A stretch of DNA of 64,000 bases from positions 26,088 to 90,087 of the forward strand of contig VBKF01000110.1 of assembly GCA_005888095.1 (NCBI GenBank), written 5' to 3'. The notes below the pieces were generated by a model. That model saw only the letters and a list, made by a program, of their open reading frames with translations, ran no database searches and had not been told where the DNA came from. Positions 62,764 through 64,000 of the stretch are shown one piece after another (position 1 is the first letter of the stretch; every line of letters starts with the position of its first letter). This DNA comes from Deltaproteobacteria bacterium (GTDB taxonomy: Bacteria; Desulfobacterota; Binatia; DP-6). The position numbers were made by a program, and so were the translations under genes.

Positions 62764-62864
62764 AGGTGGGTGGAAACGGTGGTGGTGGTCGAAGAAGACC
62801 GCCCGGTTCGAGAAGGCGACGCCGCAGGGGAAACAGAAGTACGGCGCCGTCACGAAGACGTCAT
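62764..62864 (-). pseudogene. Frameshifted zinc-finger-like gene remnant
   Basis: Right after the oxidoreductase stop, AGGAGG and a well-spaced ATG (62864) begin an ORF that stops after four codons. A frame shifted by one base then gives FVTAPYFCFPCGVAFSNRAV followed by FFDHHHRFH, a Cys-x2-Cys-x12-His pattern with very high GC3 down to about 62764. GC3 then falls and the frame becomes nonsense. A degenerate C2H2-like small protein is the best reading. Confidence 0.35.
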
Positions 62865-62873
62865 GCGTCCTCC

Positions 62874-64000
62874 TCACAGGCGGCGCCGCGCCGCGAGCCA
62901 CCAGCCGAGCACGCGCTTGACCGTCGGGGTGAGCCGCCGGCGGTTGTACTCGTCGGCGGCCTTGCGGATCGCCTCGGCCTCCGTAGGGTAGGGATGGATG
63001 ACGCCGGCCAGCGTGGCGAGCCCGAGCCGGCGCGTCATCGCGAGCGTCACCTCGGAGATCGTCTCCCCCGCGTGCGCGGAAACGAGGGTCGCGCCCAAAA
63101 TGCGGTCCTTTCCGCGCTCGAGGTGGACGCGGAAGAAGCCGGCCTCATCCCCGTCGAGCACGGCGCGGTCCATGTCCGCCATCGGAACGGTGATCGTGTC
63201 GACCGCATGACCGCGCGCCTCGGCCTCCTCGGCGTACAGGCCCACGTGCGCGACCTCCGGCGACGTGTACGTGCACCATGGGACGTGGAGCCCGGTCGCC
63301 TTCTTCCAGCCGCCGAAGAGCGCATTCGCCAGCACGATACGCGCGAGGGCATCGGCCATGTGAGTGAACTTGAAGCGCGAGGCGACGTCGCCCGCCGCAT
63401 AGATGCGGCGGTTCGTGGTCTGGAGATAGTCGTTCACGGTGACGCCGTCGCGGCCGTGGGCGACGCCCGCGGCCTCGAGGCCGAGCCCCTCGACGTTGGG
63501 CGCCCGTCCGGCGCCGACGAGGATCGCGTCGCAGGCGACCTCGCGGCGCGCGCCGCCGGCCTCGTAGACGAGGACCTTGTCCCGGCCGCGCCGTTCGGCG
63601 CGCTCGATCCTGGCGCCGAGCACGATCGCGACGCCGTCGGCGCGGAGCCGCCGCTCGACGACCGCCGCCGCATCCGGGTCCTCCTTCCCGAGCACCTGCG
63701 GCAGCATCTCGAGCGCCGTCACGCGGCTGCCGAGCCGGCAGAAGGCCTGCGCCAGCTCGCAGCCGATCGGGCCGGCGCCGATGACGGCGAGCCGGCGCGG
63801 CAGCTCCGTCAGCCAGAAGACCGTCTCGTTGGTGAGGTAGCCGACCTCCTCGAGCCCCGGGATGGGCGGCGCCGTCGCCCGCGCCCCGGTGGCGATGACG
63901 GCGCGCGTGAAGGTGAGCCGCCGGCCGTCCACCTCGAGCGCCGCCCGGCCGGTGAAGCGGCCGTCGCCGAGGAAGACGTCGACGCCGAGCCGCGTGAAGC
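62874..64000 (-). CDS. Pyridine nucleotide-disulfide oxidoreductase (MerA/Lpd-like), partial
   Basis: It runs off the window at its N-terminal side, so the FAD loop and the redox Cys pair are not visible. What is seen: AVIATGARATAPPIPGLEEV, the NAD-binding loop RLAVIGAGPIGCELAQAFCR, the FAD-contacting RIYAAGDVASRFKFTHMADA, and a C-terminal dimerisation domain with HPYPTEAEAIRKAADEYN. The His-x4-Glu pair of lipoamide dehydrogenase-like enzymes is present. The PYPT..E form is common in mercuric reductase-like oxidoreductases of unknown substrate. Confidence 0.85.
   Translation of the reverse strand, partial: FTRLGVDVFLGDGRFTGRAALEVDGRRLTFTRAVIATGARATAPPIPGLEEVGYLTNETVFWLTELPRRLAVIGAGPIGCELAQAFCRLGSRVTALEMLPQVLGKEDPDAAAVVERRLRADGVAIVLGARIERAERRGRDKVLVYEAGGARREVACDAILVGAGRAPNVEGLGLEAAGVAHGRDGVTVNDYLQTTNRRIYAAGDVASRFKFTHMADALARIVLANALFGGWKKATGLHVPWCTYTSPEVAHVGLYAEEAEARGHAVDTITVPMADMDRAVLDGDEAGFFRVHLERGKDRILGATLVSAHAGETISEVTLAMTRRLGLATLAGVIHPYPTEAEAIRKAADEYNRRRLTPTVKRVLGWWLAARRRL

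Overview
This window is very GC-rich chromosomal DNA (roughly 70% by eye, with strong G/C preference at third codon positions) and gene-dense, with many 4-base ATGA or GTGA stop/start overlaps. The outer-membrane lipid transport genes (MlaE/F/D), TatA, lipoproteins and several secreted proteins point to a Gram-negative bacterium. Two very large secreted proteins (a 2078-residue Cys-rich repeat protein containing a DUF4215-type CGNG..E.GE.CD motif, and a beta-helix protein with a long Thr-rich stalk), together with the hydantoinase/thiolase/DUF35/crotonase genes, suggest a soil or sediment lineage formerly placed in the Deltaproteobacteria, such as Binatota or relatives. This placement is inference. 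No rRNA, tRNA, CRISPR array or insertion sequence was seen. Layout, left part: a partial ATP-grasp gene, a DHH phosphoesterase, the TldD/TldE protease pair, an acidic microprotein, bioB, then a divergent nadA-nrtR-peptidase unit with an NrtR-like operator. Next comes a sugar cluster (OtsA-like GT20, DUF5752 protein, TreT-like GT4), a divergent HTH/Crp regulator pair, two membrane proteins, the Mla lipid-transport operon, a zinc-ribbon DUF3426 protein, tatA, and the conserved radical SAM / RNase G pair. Middle part: the giant Cys-rich protein (24893-31129, minus) with about 30 disintegrin-like modules, a 509-bp structured intergenic region, a FadR-type GntR regulator with two palindromic operators, a GNAT / thioredoxin-fold isomerase pair, and a hybrid histidine kinase with three closely similar PAS repeats. 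After these come a lipoprotein, YceI, a crotonase, an unknown Cys-containing protein, a DUF72 protein and a PEBP-family protein. Right part: an eight-gene, tightly overlapping minus-strand operon (50562 down to 41203) encodes HyuA, HyuB with a C-terminal zinc module like the acetone-carboxylase gamma subunit, a thiolase, a DUF35 protein, a metal-ligand-depleted M24 protein, an intact M24 protein, a ThiO-like FAD oxidase and a Cys-rich protein. It looks like a dedicated catabolic pathway whose substrate cannot be read from sequence. Beyond it lie a membrane histidine kinase, two coupled secreted beta-helix proteins, a peptide deformylase with an apparent frameshift, an ICMT-like membrane protein, a DUF4118-like histidine kinase, a thioesterase, a MATE pump and a partial pyridine-nucleotide disulfide oxidoreductase. 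Between 59.7 and 62.9 kb there are several decayed gene fragments: two pieces of clan AA aspartic proteases and a zinc-finger-like remnant. The most interesting points are the NrtR operator and its non-catalytic Nudix regulator, the disintegrin-like giant protein with a domain inserted inside one module, the eight-gene HyuAB/thiolase/M24 operon, the phosphatase-less trehalose-type cluster, and the frameshifted deformylase.
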